Below are positions 35,635-44,618 of a stretch of 64,000 bases of DNA, piece by piece. Numbering within the stretch: the first letter of the stretch is position 1; each line of letters starts with the position of its first letter. Origin of the DNA: Winogradskyella vidalii. Its GTDB lineage: Bacteria; Bacteroidota; Bacteroidia; Flavobacteriales; Flavobacteriaceae. The notes below the pieces were generated by a model. That model ran no database searches. It was not told where the DNA came from and saw only the letters and a program-made list of their open reading frames with translations. The DNA lies in contig NZ_JABFDG010000004.1 in NCBI RefSeq assembly GCF_013403955.1, positions 186,001 through 250,000 of the forward strand, in the 5' to 3' direction. The translations under genes were made by a program, and so were the position numbers.

Positions 35635-35983
35635 AACGTAAACGGTTTAAATACAAGATTAATAAAGATGGTTTAGTGAATATCAGTTTGTATGTGTAAT
35701 TGAGTTCAACTAAGAAGGTCTAAACAGTAAGAATAAGCCTATAAAAACGTAATTTTAATACCTATGAGGCTAATAAAATGACATTTTTAATTTTATCGTT
35801 ACTAAAAGCAAAACTATATAAAATATTTCTCTTTCTAATCTTTATATTTGTGTTTCAAAATTCAAACAAATAAAATGTGTTTTTAGACTAGAATTTTGTC
35901 TGTAATACCGTGTCAAGAAACAAGGCTTTTAGTTTTTAATATTTAAACTACACTAATTAAGAAATATAAAATTCAAATATAAA
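35635..35983. other. 349-bp gap between divergent holB and pgk
   Basis: A TATATTTG element at 35843-35850 (a likely pgk promoter with a leader of about 130 bases) and a TAGTTTTG element on the minus strand at 35809-35816 (possible holB promoter) are the only recognised signals. No ORF or RNA gene is seen. Confidence 0.5.
35843..35850 (+). promoter_or_regulatory. Putative -7 element (TATATTTG) for pgk
   Basis: Exact TAnnTTTG match 134 bases before the pgk start; no matching TTG upstream was noticed. Confidence 0.45.
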
Positions 35984-37171
35984 ATGAAGACATTAAACGA
36001 TTTCAACTTTAAAGGTAAGAAGGCATTAATCCGTGTGGATTTTAATGTGCCATTGAATGATAAATTCGAAGTTACTGATGCGACTAGAATTGTATCTGCA
36101 AAACCAACAATCATTAAAATTTTAGAAGATGGTGGTAGTTGCGTTTTAATGTCGCATTTAGGACGTCCAAAAGGAGTTCAAGATGAGTTTTCTTTAAAAC
36201 ATATCATTCCAAAAATTAAAGATATTTTAGGTGTTGAAGTAAAATTTGCTTCCAATTGTGTTGGTGATGAAGCTGAAGAAAAAGCAGCAGCATTACAACC
36301 AGGAGAAATTTTATTACTTGAGAATTTACGTTTTCACGAGGAAGAGAAGCAAGGTGACAAAGCGTTTGCAGAAAAATTATCTAAATTAGGTGATATTTAT
36401 ATCAATGATGCCTTTGGAACAGCACACAGAGCACATGCTTCTACTACGATTGTGGCTGAATTTTTTCCAGAAAATAAATGCTTCGGAAGTTTATTAGCTA
36501 AAGAAATTGAAAGTATTAAGAAAGTTATGGATGATGGTGAAAAACCAGTCCTAGCCGTACTTGGAGGAGCAAAAGTATCTTCAAAAATCACGGTTATCGA
36601 AAATATTTTAGATAAAGTAGACCACTTAATTATTGGTGGAGGTATGACTTACACCTTTATAAAAGCGCAAGGTGGAAGTGTTGGTGATTCTATTTGTGAA
36701 GACGATAAAATGGAATTAGCACTAGATATTTTAAAACAAGCAGAAGCTAAAGGTGTCAAAGTTCACTTACCTGTAGACGTTATTGCTGCAGATGATTTTA
36801 GCAATACGGCTAATACACAAGTATGTGATGTGACTACAATTCCTGATGGCTGGCAAGGTTTAGATGCGGGGCCAAAATCTATTGAAAATTTTGATAAGGT
36901 TGTAAACGAATGTAAAACCATACTTTGGAATGGTCCTTTAGGTGTATTTGAAATGGAAACATTTGCTAACGGAACCATTGAATTAGGAAACTCAATTGCT
37001 AATTCAACCAAAAACGGTGCCTTTTCTTTAGTTGGGGGTGGCGATTCTGTTGCTGCTGTTAAGCAATTTGGATTTGAAGACAAGGTAAGCTATGTAAGTA
37101 CTGGTGGTGGTGCTATGCTTGAAAGCTTAGAAGGTAAAACTTTACCTGGTATTGCGGCCATATTAGATTAA
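35984..37171 (+). CDS. pgk: Phosphoglycerate kinase
   Basis: Glycolytic enzyme making ATP and 3-phosphoglycerate from 1,3-bisphosphoglycerate. Motifs: RVDFNVPLN (about 17-25), SHLGRPKG (about 58-65), [11 protein letters not shown] (about 110-120), [12 protein letters not shown] (about 189-200), and the C-terminal [11 protein letters not shown] nucleotide loop. At 395 residues it is full length. It stands alone with its own promoter region. Confidence 0.97.
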   Translation: MKTLNDFNFKGKKALIRVDFNVPLNDKFEVTDATRIVSAKPTIIKILEDGGSCVLMSHLGRPKGVQDEFSLKHIIPKIKDILGVEVKFASNCVGDEAEEKAAALQPGEILLLENLRFHEEEKQGDKAFAEKLSKLGDIYINDAFGTAHRAHASTTIVAEFFPENKCFGSLLAKEIESIKKVMDDGEKPVLAVLGGAKVSSKITVIENILDKVDHLIIGGGMTYTFIKAQGGSVGDSICEDDKMELALDILKQAEAKGVKVHLPVDVIAADDFSNTANTQVCDVTTIPDGWQGLDAGPKSIENFDKVVNECKTILWNGPLGVFEMETFANGTIELGNSIANSTKNGAFSLVGGGDSVAAVKQFGFEDKVSYVSTGGGAMLESLEGKTLPGIAAILD

Positions 37172-37353
37172 AAGTAAAACATACTATTTTTTAAAGTTTA
37201 AGCGTTAGTATAACATGCATTGTTGTACTAATTGCTTATGCTTGTAAATGAAGAGAAGTACGGGTTCAATATATTACCATTTAACCAATGATTAATTGCG
37301 AACATTCTTGATAGTTATTGGTACAACTATTTGAAATCAATAGATATAAACAC

Positions 37354-38913
37354 ATGAAATTAAAAACATATTTATGGGCTTGTTTTAGCTTGACGGTTTT
37401 TGTGGGATTTTCCCAAATAAAAACGGATAGTATTACAAAAAAGCCAGATGATGTTGTTTCAAATAAAGATTCGGTTATAGACGGTAAGCTATTTAAACCA
37501 GCGAATAGAATTGAAGCTATTATCGACTCAACAAACGTTAATAATCTTAAAGATTTAGAGCACGTTGCAGAACTTGATAAAAAATGGTTAGATGAACTGT
37601 ATAGTAACTCGCTATTTGATACCATTTATAAATCGGTCACCGAACTAGATTATGAACCAGTTGATTATCCTGAATTGTCTACAGATACTTTAAAAGCGCG
37701 ATTAGCACGGCTTAATGCAAGAACGCCCTTTAATGTGGAGTATAACACGTCTTTAGAAAGTGTAATAAAAAGATATTTAAAGCACAGACGAGGCTCATTA
37801 GAGCGTTTAATGGGCTTAAGTCATTTTTATTTTCCCATGTTTGAGCAAGAATTTGACAATCATAATATTCCATTAGAAATGAAATATTTAGCGATTGTAG
37901 AATCGGCATTAAAACCAAGAGCCCGTTCTAGAGTAGGAGCAACAGGTATTTGGCAGTTTATGTATGGTACCGGAAAAGAACATAATTTAGATGTGAGTAG
38001 TTATGTTGATGACCGAAGTGATCCTATAAAATCGACCACAGCAGCAGCAGAATATTTAAATAGAGTCTATCGTATTTTTAACGATTGGGATTTGGCATTA
38101 GCGGCTTATAATTCTGGTCCTGGAAACGTAAATAAAGCGATTAGACGTTCTGGAGGCTCTAAAAATTATTGGAATATTCGTCATAATTTACCGAGAGAAA
38201 CTGCAGGTTACGTGCCTGCCTTTTTAGCAACTATGTACATTTTTGAATATGCCGAAGAACATGGCTTTAAACCCGAACGACCAGATTTTCAGTTGATACA
38301 AACAGATACGGTTCATGTGAAACAAATGATCTCATTAAAACATGTTTCAGATGCTACAGGTATTAAAATAGAAGAATTACAGTTTTTAAATCCGGCTTAT
38401 AAATTAGATATCATCCCTAAAGTAGAAGGCAAAACCTACACTTTACGCTTACCACGTGAAGCTATTGGTACCTTTGTAACCAATGAAGATCAAATTTATG
38501 CTTTTGCTGATGCTGAATTTAAAAAACAAGAAAAACCTTTACCAGAGATTGTCAATGCAGAAACTAAAATTCGTTATCGTGTAAGGAGTGGTGATTATTT
38601 GGGTAAAATTGCTAGACAGTACGGTGTTAGAGTTAGTCAATTAAAACAATGGAATGGCTTACGAAGTAACAATCTTAAAATAGGACAACGATTAACCATT
38701 TTTCCTAGAAATCATGGGGTTTCAGCACCATCTAAACCAGCTCCAAAAACAGTTAATACAGCAGGTAAAACAACCTATAAAGTAGAGTCTGGAGATTCAC
38801 TTTGGACTATTGCTCAAAAATTTCCTGGTGTTTCTGTTGATAATATCAAAGATTGGAACGATATTAGTGGTAGTAAACTCAAAATAGGAATGACACTAAT
38901 TGTTTCTAAATAA
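37354..38913 (+). CDS. Membrane-bound lytic murein transglycosylase D-like, with two LysM domains
   Basis: Cuts the glycan strands of peptidoglycan. The start at 37354 is chosen because it gives a clean signal peptide (KLKTYLWACFSL..GFSQ); the in-frame upstream codons have no such feature. Next come a helical N-terminal part, the SLT/transglycosylase domain with catalytic Glu183 in IVESALKP, then GATGIWQFM and ALAAYNSGPGNV, a first LysM (about 397-441, RVRSGDYLGKIARQYGV) and a second LysM (about 473-518, KVESGDSLWTIAQKFPG). MltD-type architecture, 519 residues. It is followed closely by a lipoprotein gene. Confidence 0.92.
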   Translation: MKLKTYLWACFSLTVFVGFSQIKTDSITKKPDDVVSNKDSVIDGKLFKPANRIEAIIDSTNVNNLKDLEHVAELDKKWLDELYSNSLFDTIYKSVTELDYEPVDYPELSTDTLKARLARLNARTPFNVEYNTSLESVIKRYLKHRRGSLERLMGLSHFYFPMFEQEFDNHNIPLEMKYLAIVESALKPRARSRVGATGIWQFMYGTGKEHNLDVSSYVDDRSDPIKSTTAAAEYLNRVYRIFNDWDLALAAYNSGPGNVNKAIRRSGGSKNYWNIRHNLPRETAGYVPAFLATMYIFEYAEEHGFKPERPDFQLIQTDTVHVKQMISLKHVSDATGIKIEELQFLNPAYKLDIIPKVEGKTYTLRLPREAIGTFVTNEDQIYAFADAEFKKQEKPLPEIVNAETKIRYRVRSGDYLGKIARQYGVRVSQLKQWNGLRSNNLKIGQRLTIFPRNHGVSAPSKPAPKTVNTAGKTTYKVESGDSLWTIAQKFPGVSVDNIKDWNDISGSKLKIGMTLIVSK

Positions 38914-38932
38914 ACCAATAAAAAATAAATTT

Positions 38933-39913
38933 ATGAAAGCTTTTTATACTGTATTATTTTGTGCCTTGTTACTAGGCTGTGGTGAGACTAAAAAAGAAGA
39001 TCAACAATCGTATTTGCCGGCATCTAATGGTAATCTAAATACTATTTCTGTGGTTGCTGATAACATAGTTTGGGAAGGAAATGTAGGCGAAAATATCCGA
39101 AATATTTTTGCTGCACCTTTAGAAGGTTTGCCAACAGAAGAACCTTTGTTTAACATGAAACAAATACCAACTCAGGTATTCGATGGTTTTGCTGCTCGAA
39201 GCAGAATTGTATTAAAAGTAGAAAAAGGTAATGTAGTAGACACCACTAAAATTGTTAAAGATGCATTTGCCAAACCACAAACAGTGGTAGTTGTAGCTGG
39301 TAAAACAGATGAAGAGATTATTGCACAACTAAAAGATAACCGAGATAAAATTGTAGATGCTTTTAACAAAGAAGAAGTTAAAGAGAAATTAAGACGAATT
39401 AATCTTGCTTTATTAGCAGATGATGAGATGGAAAAGACTTTGGGCATCACAATTGATATTCCTTCAGCCTACAAAATAGGTAAAGCCGATGGCGATTTTT
39501 TCTGGATTAGAAAAAGTCTGACTAATACTAAAACTATAGACTTAATGCTATATGAAGTACCTATGGAAACACTTTCTAAAGGCGACAGTACTATTGTAGA
39601 TATAGTAAAAATGCGAGATACTATTACTAAAACAAAAATTCCAGGAGAAGATGGTATTTATATGGCTGTAGAAGATGCTTATGCGCCATCCATGTTTAAA
39701 ACGATTATAGATAATAAACCAAGTTATGAAGTACGAGGTATGTGGGAAATGAAAGGGTACACTATGGCAGGCCCTTTTATAACGTATGCTATAGAAGATA
39801 AAATTAATAATCGTTATTTAGTCGCTGATGGCTATGTTTATGCACCATCTTTAGATAAACGCGATTATATTTTTGAATTAGAAGCAATAATTAAGTCTAT
39901 TAGTATTGAGTAA
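38933..39913 (+). CDS. DUF4837 family lipoprotein
   Basis: 326-residue predicted lipoprotein (signal LFCALLLGCGE with the lipobox Cys), a DUF4837 family member found in Bacteroidetes. The start at 38933 rather than the in-frame TTG at 38900 places the signal peptide at the N-terminus and avoids overlap with the transglycosylase gene. The mature protein contains WEGNVGENIRNIFAAPLEGL, a family-typical block, and a MWEMKGYTMAGPFITY segment near the C-terminus. It follows the MltD-like gene by 19 bases, suggesting an envelope operon. Function is unknown. Confidence 0.85.
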   Translation: MKAFYTVLFCALLLGCGETKKEDQQSYLPASNGNLNTISVVADNIVWEGNVGENIRNIFAAPLEGLPTEEPLFNMKQIPTQVFDGFAARSRIVLKVEKGNVVDTTKIVKDAFAKPQTVVVVAGKTDEEIIAQLKDNRDKIVDAFNKEEVKEKLRRINLALLADDEMEKTLGITIDIPSAYKIGKADGDFFWIRKSLTNTKTIDLMLYEVPMETLSKGDSTIVDIVKMRDTITKTKIPGEDGIYMAVEDAYAPSMFKTIIDNKPSYEVRGMWEMKGYTMAGPFITYAIEDKINNRYLVADGYVYAPSLDKRDYIFELEAIIKSISIE

Positions 39914-39934
39914 AATACGACATACTTAAAACAC

Positions 39935-39979
39935 AAAAAAGAGGTCTTCTAAAACATATGTTTAGTAGACCTCTTTTTT
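39935..39979. terminator. Bidirectional terminator between DUF4837 gene and tatA
   Basis: Stem AAAAAAGAGGTCT / AGACCTCTTTTTT with an inner stem in the loop. Both sides end in homopolymer tracts, so it can serve the convergent genes. Confidence 0.85.
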
Positions 39980-40012
39980 ATTTCTTTATAATGGCTTTTA
40001 GGCCAATAGAAT

Positions 40013-40195
40013 TTATTCTTTCTCTTTAATGTCTGTAGATTCTTCTTTGCTAGCGTCTTTAAATTCTTTAATTCCACTACCTAACCCCTTCATTAATTCA
40101 GGGATTTTTTTACCACCAAACAATAAAAGAATTCCGAGTCCGATGACAACCCATTGCCATGGACCAATCACTAATGGTATAATACTTAAACTCAT
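40013..40195 (-). CDS. tatA: Sec-independent (twin-arginine) translocase subunit TatA/TatE
   Basis: 60-residue small membrane protein forming the pore of the Tat system that exports folded proteins. Typical parts: [18 protein letters not shown] (membrane helix), the [14 protein letters not shown] hinge and amphipathic helix, then a charged C-terminal tail with Glu/Lys. The start at 40195 (MSLSIIP) is preferred because the longer reading from 40216 would include the -7 element. No tatC is nearby. Confidence 0.93.
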   Translation of the reverse strand: MSLSIIPLVIGPWQWVVIGLGILLLFGGKKIPELMKGLGSGIKEFKDASKEESTDIKEKE

Positions 40196-40213
40196 AATAT
40201 AAAATTTAGACTG

Positions 40214-40221
40214 CAAAGTTA
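40214..40221 (-). promoter_or_regulatory. Putative -7 element (TAACTTTG) for tatA
   Basis: Exact TAnnTTTG match on the minus strand, 18 bases upstream of the chosen start. Supports start codon 40195 over 40216. Confidence 0.5.
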
Positions 40222-40295
40222 GTAATTATAGTTTAATAATAACGTTGTTTAACCAACTTTAAGACTTTATGATGGTACTATTTCAGTATTTTAAC

Positions 40296-40303
40296 TAATT
40301 TTG
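40296..40303 (+). promoter_or_regulatory. Possible -7 element (TAATTTTG) just before the M23 gene
   Basis: Exact TAnnTTTG, ending only five bases before the start codon. If used, the transcript would be nearly leaderless. May be coincidental. Confidence 0.3.
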
Positions 40304-40308
40304 TTTCG

Positions 40309-41178
40309 ATGGCAAAAAAGAAAAAAAAAGAAAAGAAATTCACTAAAAAGTTACTTCATAAGTACCGTTTGGTCATACTTAATGAAGATACTTTTGAGGA
40401 ACGGTTTGCTATAAAATTAACCCGTCTTAATGTGTTTATTTTGTCTTCAATATCTGCTATATCGCTGATTTTCTTTACGGTGTTATTAATTGCTTTTACG
40501 CCATTGAGAGAATATATTCCTGGGTATTCTTCGGCATCATTAAAAAAGAAAGCTACAGTACTTAATTATAAAACGGATTCCCTAGTTCAAGAATTAGAAT
40601 TAAATAAGCGTTATTATGCTTCCATAAGAAAAGTTTTAACAGGAGATGTTGCAACAATAGATTTCAATAGAGATTCTATTATAGAAGCAGCTAAAAATGA
40701 CCTTGATATTTTACCGGTGCCAACCAATCGCGAGGATTCTTTATTGAGAGAGAAAGTAGCCAAAGAAGATAAGTACAATTTGTTTGAAGTTTCTGGAGAC
40801 CAATCTAATTACGTACTTTTTCCACCTGTAAATGGTACCATTTCAGAAGGCTATAATTTAGAAGACAAGCATTTTGCTGTAGATATAGTGGTTCCTGTTA
40901 ATACACCAGTAAAAGCAACAGCAGATGGCACTATTATTTTTGCAGAATGGACGGTAGAAACGGGTTACGTTGTTATAATAGAACACAATAGAGAATTGAT
41001 TTCTGTTTACAAACACAACTCAGCAATTACAAAAACACAAGGTGATATTGTTAAGGCAGGCGAAGTGATTTCAATGTCTGGTAATACAGGAGAATTAACC
41101 ACAGGACCACATCTTCATTTTGAATTGTGGAGTAAAGGCTATTCGGTTAACCCAACTAATTTTATCAATTTTGAATGA
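40309..41178 (+). CDS. M23 family metallopeptidase (LytM-type endopeptidase)
   Basis: 289-residue inner-membrane-anchored peptidoglycan endopeptidase. A very basic N-terminus (Lys-rich, about 1-17) precedes one transmembrane helix (about 42-65), then a coiled region and the M23 catalytic domain (about 170-285). Zinc ligands are H188/D192 in HFAVD and H270 in HLHFELW (H268-L-H270). The motifs are complete, so it is likely active and not a degenerate EnvC-type activator. It stands between tatA (divergent) and a GH3-family gene. Confidence 0.92.
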   Translation: MAKKKKKEKKFTKKLLHKYRLVILNEDTFEERFAIKLTRLNVFILSSISAISLIFFTVLLIAFTPLREYIPGYSSASLKKKATVLNYKTDSLVQELELNKRYYASIRKVLTGDVATIDFNRDSIIEAAKNDLDILPVPTNREDSLLREKVAKEDKYNLFEVSGDQSNYVLFPPVNGTISEGYNLEDKHFAVDIVVPVNTPVKATADGTIIFAEWTVETGYVVIIEHNRELISVYKHNSAITKTQGDIVKAGEVISMSGNTGELTTGPHLHFELWSKGYSVNPTNFINFE

Positions 41179-41395
41179 AAATAATTTGCTGTTTTATCTT
41201 TTTAAGTTTCGATTTCTTTTCGAGTAAAGACAATCAAAACAGTATATTTCATAATCAAGCGCCTTCGCAACAGGTAATCAATATTACAAGGTTATTTAAT
41301 GTTGCTCGAGTTGAAATAAGAAACCATTCACTTTTTAATTTTAGCCAAAAACAAAATCACTTAATAATTAACGGGTTTAAAATTCATATTAAACT

Positions 41396-42898
41396 ATGGC
41401 ATCAATAAAAGCAGCTTTAGCAAAACCATTTGCCAAATATGTAGCCAAACGTATTCAAAAATGGGCAAAAAACCCTGTTGAAATACAACAGAAAGTTTTT
41501 CAGAATTTAATTTCAGAAGCCAAACATACCGCTTTTGGTAAGGATCATAATTTTAACTCAATTAGCTCTTATGAAACATTTCAAGCAAATGTTCCTATTA
41601 GAGATTACGAAGAATTAAAACCTTATATAAAACGCGTTGTTGCGGGAGAAGAAGACATTCTTTGGAAAGGCAAACCTATTTATTTTGCGAAAACTTCGGG
41701 AACAACCTCTGGAGCAAAATATATTCCAATTACAAAAGAAAGCATGCCAACGCACATTGAAGCGGCACGGAATGCCATTTTGATGTATATTTATGAAACG
41801 GGAAATTCAAAATTTGTGGATGGCAAAATGATTTTCCTTCAAGGAAGCCCAATTCTAGAGGAACAAAATGGTATTAAACTCGGACGATTATCAGGAATTG
41901 TAGCACATTTTGTACCAAAATATCTTCAAAAAAACAGATTGCCTAGCTTACAAACCAATTGTATTGAAGACTGGGAAACTAAGGTTGACGCTGTAGTTGA
42001 AGAAACCATAAATGAAGACATGACCATCATTTCTGGAATTCCGTCTTGGGTTCAAATGTATTTTGAAAAGCTAACTGAAAAGTCAGGAAAAAAAGTAGGT
42101 GATCTTTTTAAAAACTTCAATCTCTTCATTTTTGGAGGTGTTAATTATGAACCTTACAGAGCTAAATTCGAAAATTTAATTGGTCGAAAAGTTGATAGTA
42201 TAGAGTTGTATCCGGCTAGTGAAGGCTTTTTTGCATTTCAAGATAAACAAGATGCAAAAGGCATGTTGCTGCAATTGAATTCGGGTATTTTTTACGAGTT
42301 TGTAGAGGCTGAACATTTCTTTGATGATAACCCAAAACGAATTACCATTGCTGATGTAAAGTTAAGCGTAAATTATGTAATGATTATTTCTACTACTGCA
42401 GGACTTTGGGCATACAATATTGGCGATACCATTCAGTTTACTTCATTACAACCCTATAGAGTGATGGTAAGCGGCCGCATAAAACATTTTATTTCAGCTT
42501 TTGGAGAACATGTTATTGGGAAAGAAGTGGAACAAGCTTTAAAGGAAGCAACGGCAAATACCTCAATTTCGGTAAATGAATTTACGGTAGCACCACAGAT
42601 AAATCCTTCGGAAGGCTTACCATACCACGAGTGGTTAGTAGAATTTGGAAATGAACCCGAAAAAGAATCCGATTTAATAGCTGCTTTAGAGCAATCTTTA
42701 AAACAACAAAATTCCTATTATTTTGATTTAATAGAAGGCAAAGTTTTGAGGCCATTAAAGCTTACAAAAATTAAAAAAGACGGCTTTCAAACATATATGA
42801 AATCGATTGGGAAGCTAGGCGGGCAAAATAAAATTCCAAGATTGTCTAATGATAGAAAAATTGCAGACCAAATGCATGAACTTAATTTAACTAAATAA
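41396..42898 (+). CDS. GH3 auxin-responsive promoter family protein (acyl-acid amido synthetase-like)
   Basis: 500-residue member of the GH3/ANL adenylate-forming superfamily. The ATP-binding motif TSGTTSGAKYIPI (about 100-112), ASEGFFAFQ and the FGEHVIGKEVE segment are visible. In plants GH3 enzymes join amino acids to acyl hormones; bacterial members are common in Bacteroidetes with unknown substrate. It is followed by the DUF6909 gene on the same strand but separated by a promoter-like element. Confidence 0.9.
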   Translation: MASIKAALAKPFAKYVAKRIQKWAKNPVEIQQKVFQNLISEAKHTAFGKDHNFNSISSYETFQANVPIRDYEELKPYIKRVVAGEEDILWKGKPIYFAKTSGTTSGAKYIPITKESMPTHIEAARNAILMYIYETGNSKFVDGKMIFLQGSPILEEQNGIKLGRLSGIVAHFVPKYLQKNRLPSLQTNCIEDWETKVDAVVEETINEDMTIISGIPSWVQMYFEKLTEKSGKKVGDLFKNFNLFIFGGVNYEPYRAKFENLIGRKVDSIELYPASEGFFAFQDKQDAKGMLLQLNSGIFYEFVEAEHFFDDNPKRITIADVKLSVNYVMIISTTAGLWAYNIGDTIQFTSLQPYRVMVSGRIKHFISAFGEHVIGKEVEQALKEATANTSISVNEFTVAPQINPSEGLPYHEWLVEFGNEPEKESDLIAALEQSLKQQNSYYFDLIEGKVLRPLKLTKIKKDGFQTYMKSIGKLGGQNKIPRLSNDRKIADQMHELNLTK

Positions 42899-42901
42899 AC
42901 C

Positions 42902-42909
42902 TATATTTG
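42902..42909 (+). promoter_or_regulatory. Putative -7 element (TATATTTG) for the DUF6909 gene and perhaps the polysaccharide operon
   Basis: Exact TAnnTTTG, 14 bases before the first start codon, immediately after the GH3 stop. No TTG at the right distance was seen. Confidence 0.5.
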
Positions 42910-42923
42910 TGGGTTAAAATGAT

Positions 42924-44615
42924 ATGAATATCATGAATAAAAAACAAGGAAGAACACGAGCTCAAGAGAGCTCTAGTGCTATAGAGCGTATGTACATTAC
43001 CATGCGCCACCTTTTTAATAGAGGATTTTACAAACCAATGGGCGTTTCTGGAGAGACCTTACGTGAAGCATTACTGCTTTTACGTCCAGAAATCTACGGA
43101 TCTATTGGAGAAGAAAAAGCGGAATTAGAAGGTTTACTCTATGTAGTAGATCGTTTACCACAAGGCATAGAAGAGTGTACATTTATTAATCTTACTAGTG
43201 ATGAAGGCTACGCTAATTCGCACTTTAAAGCTATAATTCCACCTAAACGACGTCGGAATTGCTATAGAATAGACGATGAGCAAATGAATATTGAAATCAC
43301 TAGAGGACGCTCTGAGATATACGATATACTAACGCATCTTACATTTTTATTTGTAGAGTCTCATAAAATTAGCAAACGTGTTATCATTGATGAAGAAGGA
43401 TCAACGGTTAGAGATTGGCAAAAATTAGAAAACGCGGTTACGGCAACAAAAAAATTGACACAAAAAGAACGTGAAATTGCCATTACCCATACGGCCAATA
43501 TTTTAGGCAGAACATTTAATGAGCTTACAGAAGCTTACCCTAAGTTTGCTACAGAGAGTCAGCCAGAACGTTTATTACATATTGTGTATTGGTTAGGTAA
43601 ATTAGCTATAGAAGAAACCATTAATAATACTAAGCGAACTATAACGTTTAGTCCGGTTTTAAGAGAGCGTTTAGGACACCATATTCATGGTGAAGTTTGG
43701 GCAGAGACGATAAAATCTGAGTTGCATAAAAACGGATTATTAGAGCGACCAATACATATCATTAGTGCAAACATGCATAGTGTTATGAATTCTTTATTTG
43801 CTAAAGGTACACTTAAAGGCGCTGATGCTAAAAAGGATATTTTTCAGACTTATGAAGCTTTAAGTGAATCAAAAAACAGTCTTTTACGCAATAAAGTAGA
43901 AAAATCTGCGTTGCAAAGCGGAATGATTCAGATTAATGATACTTCGGGTACAAACATTGATATTCAGATTTTTGATACGGATAAAATTGATTTCTCTAAA
44001 ACTGAGTTTAAATACTTAGAAGAAGTTAAAGAAAACAAAGCGGTTATTTTTGTTATGGATTATGCGTTTGGAGAACAAGCCTATGAAACATTAGACGAAC
44101 TTTTAAAACCAATACATGTCGATGGTAAAGATGTTCAACTGAATGTAAAGTCTATTTCAATAATGGGAAAAGCAGGGATTTTAGAAGGCGCTAAAGGCGA
44201 TGTAATGATTCCTACAGCACATATTTTTGAAGGAACAGCTGATAATTATCCTTTTAAAAATGAATTGAGCATTAAGGATTTAGAAGACTGTGGTGTTTCT
44301 GTTTTTGAAGGTACAATGATTACAGTATTAGGAACTTCGCTTCAAAATAAAGAGATATTAAAATTCTTTAAAAACTCTACATGGAATGTTATAGGTTTAG
44401 AAATGGAAGGTGCACACTACCAAAAAGCCATTCAAGCGGCATCTCGAGTAAGAAACAGTATTAATGAAGACGTTAAAGTAAGGTATGCGTATTATGCTAG
44501 TGATAATCCTTTAGAAACAGGAGGCACATTGGCTTCTGGTGGTTTAGGAACTTCTGGTGTAAAACCGACGTATGTGATTACAAAAAAGATTTTAGAACAA
44601 ATATTTAATTCATAA
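42924..44615 (+). CDS. DUF6909 family protein with nucleoside-phosphorylase-like C-terminus
   Basis: 563-residue cytosolic-type protein. The N-terminal half (SSAIERMYITMRHLFNRGF opening) fits the Flavobacteriia family DUF6909. The C-terminal half has patches recalling the purine nucleoside phosphorylase/MTAN fold: MGKAGILEGAKGDVMIP (about 412-430) and GLEMEGAHYQKAIQAA (about 491-506), comparable with GDVVI and EMEGAA in that superfamily. This likeness is by eye. Two start codons (42924, 42933) are possible. It ends three bases before the Wzz-like gene, so both are likely co-transcribed. Function is unknown. Confidence 0.7.
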   Translation: MNIMNKKQGRTRAQESSSAIERMYITMRHLFNRGFYKPMGVSGETLREALLLLRPEIYGSIGEEKAELEGLLYVVDRLPQGIEECTFINLTSDEGYANSHFKAIIPPKRRRNCYRIDDEQMNIEITRGRSEIYDILTHLTFLFVESHKISKRVIIDEEGSTVRDWQKLENAVTATKKLTQKEREIAITHTANILGRTFNELTEAYPKFATESQPERLLHIVYWLGKLAIEETINNTKRTITFSPVLRERLGHHIHGEVWAETIKSELHKNGLLERPIHIISANMHSVMNSLFAKGTLKGADAKKDIFQTYEALSESKNSLLRNKVEKSALQSGMIQINDTSGTNIDIQIFDTDKIDFSKTEFKYLEEVKENKAVIFVMDYAFGEQAYETLDELLKPIHVDGKDVQLNVKSISIMGKAGILEGAKGDVMIPTAHIFEGTADNYPFKNELSIKDLEDCGVSVFEGTMITVLGTSLQNKEILKFFKNSTWNVIGLEMEGAHYQKAIQAASRVRNSINEDVKVRYAYYASDNPLETGGTLASGGLGTSGVKPTYVITKKILEQIFNS

Positions 44616-44618
44616 AAA

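Noticed and set aside
37281..37625. Minus-strand ORF across the start of the transglycosylase gene
   Set aside because: Shadow frame of the well-supported transglycosylase gene; Ser/Leu-rich antisense translation.
38448..38463. CACGTG-containing site similar to parS inside the transglycosylase gene
   Set aside because: Only the core and one side match (ACCACGTGAAGC); no inverted symmetry beyond it, and it is coding sequence.
41175..41408. 77-residue ORF after the M23 gene, overlapping the GH3 gene start
   Set aside because: It overlaps the M23 stop by four bases and the GH3 start, has no recognisable domain or consistent signal peptide, and its composition is like translated spacer. It could be real but is not supported.
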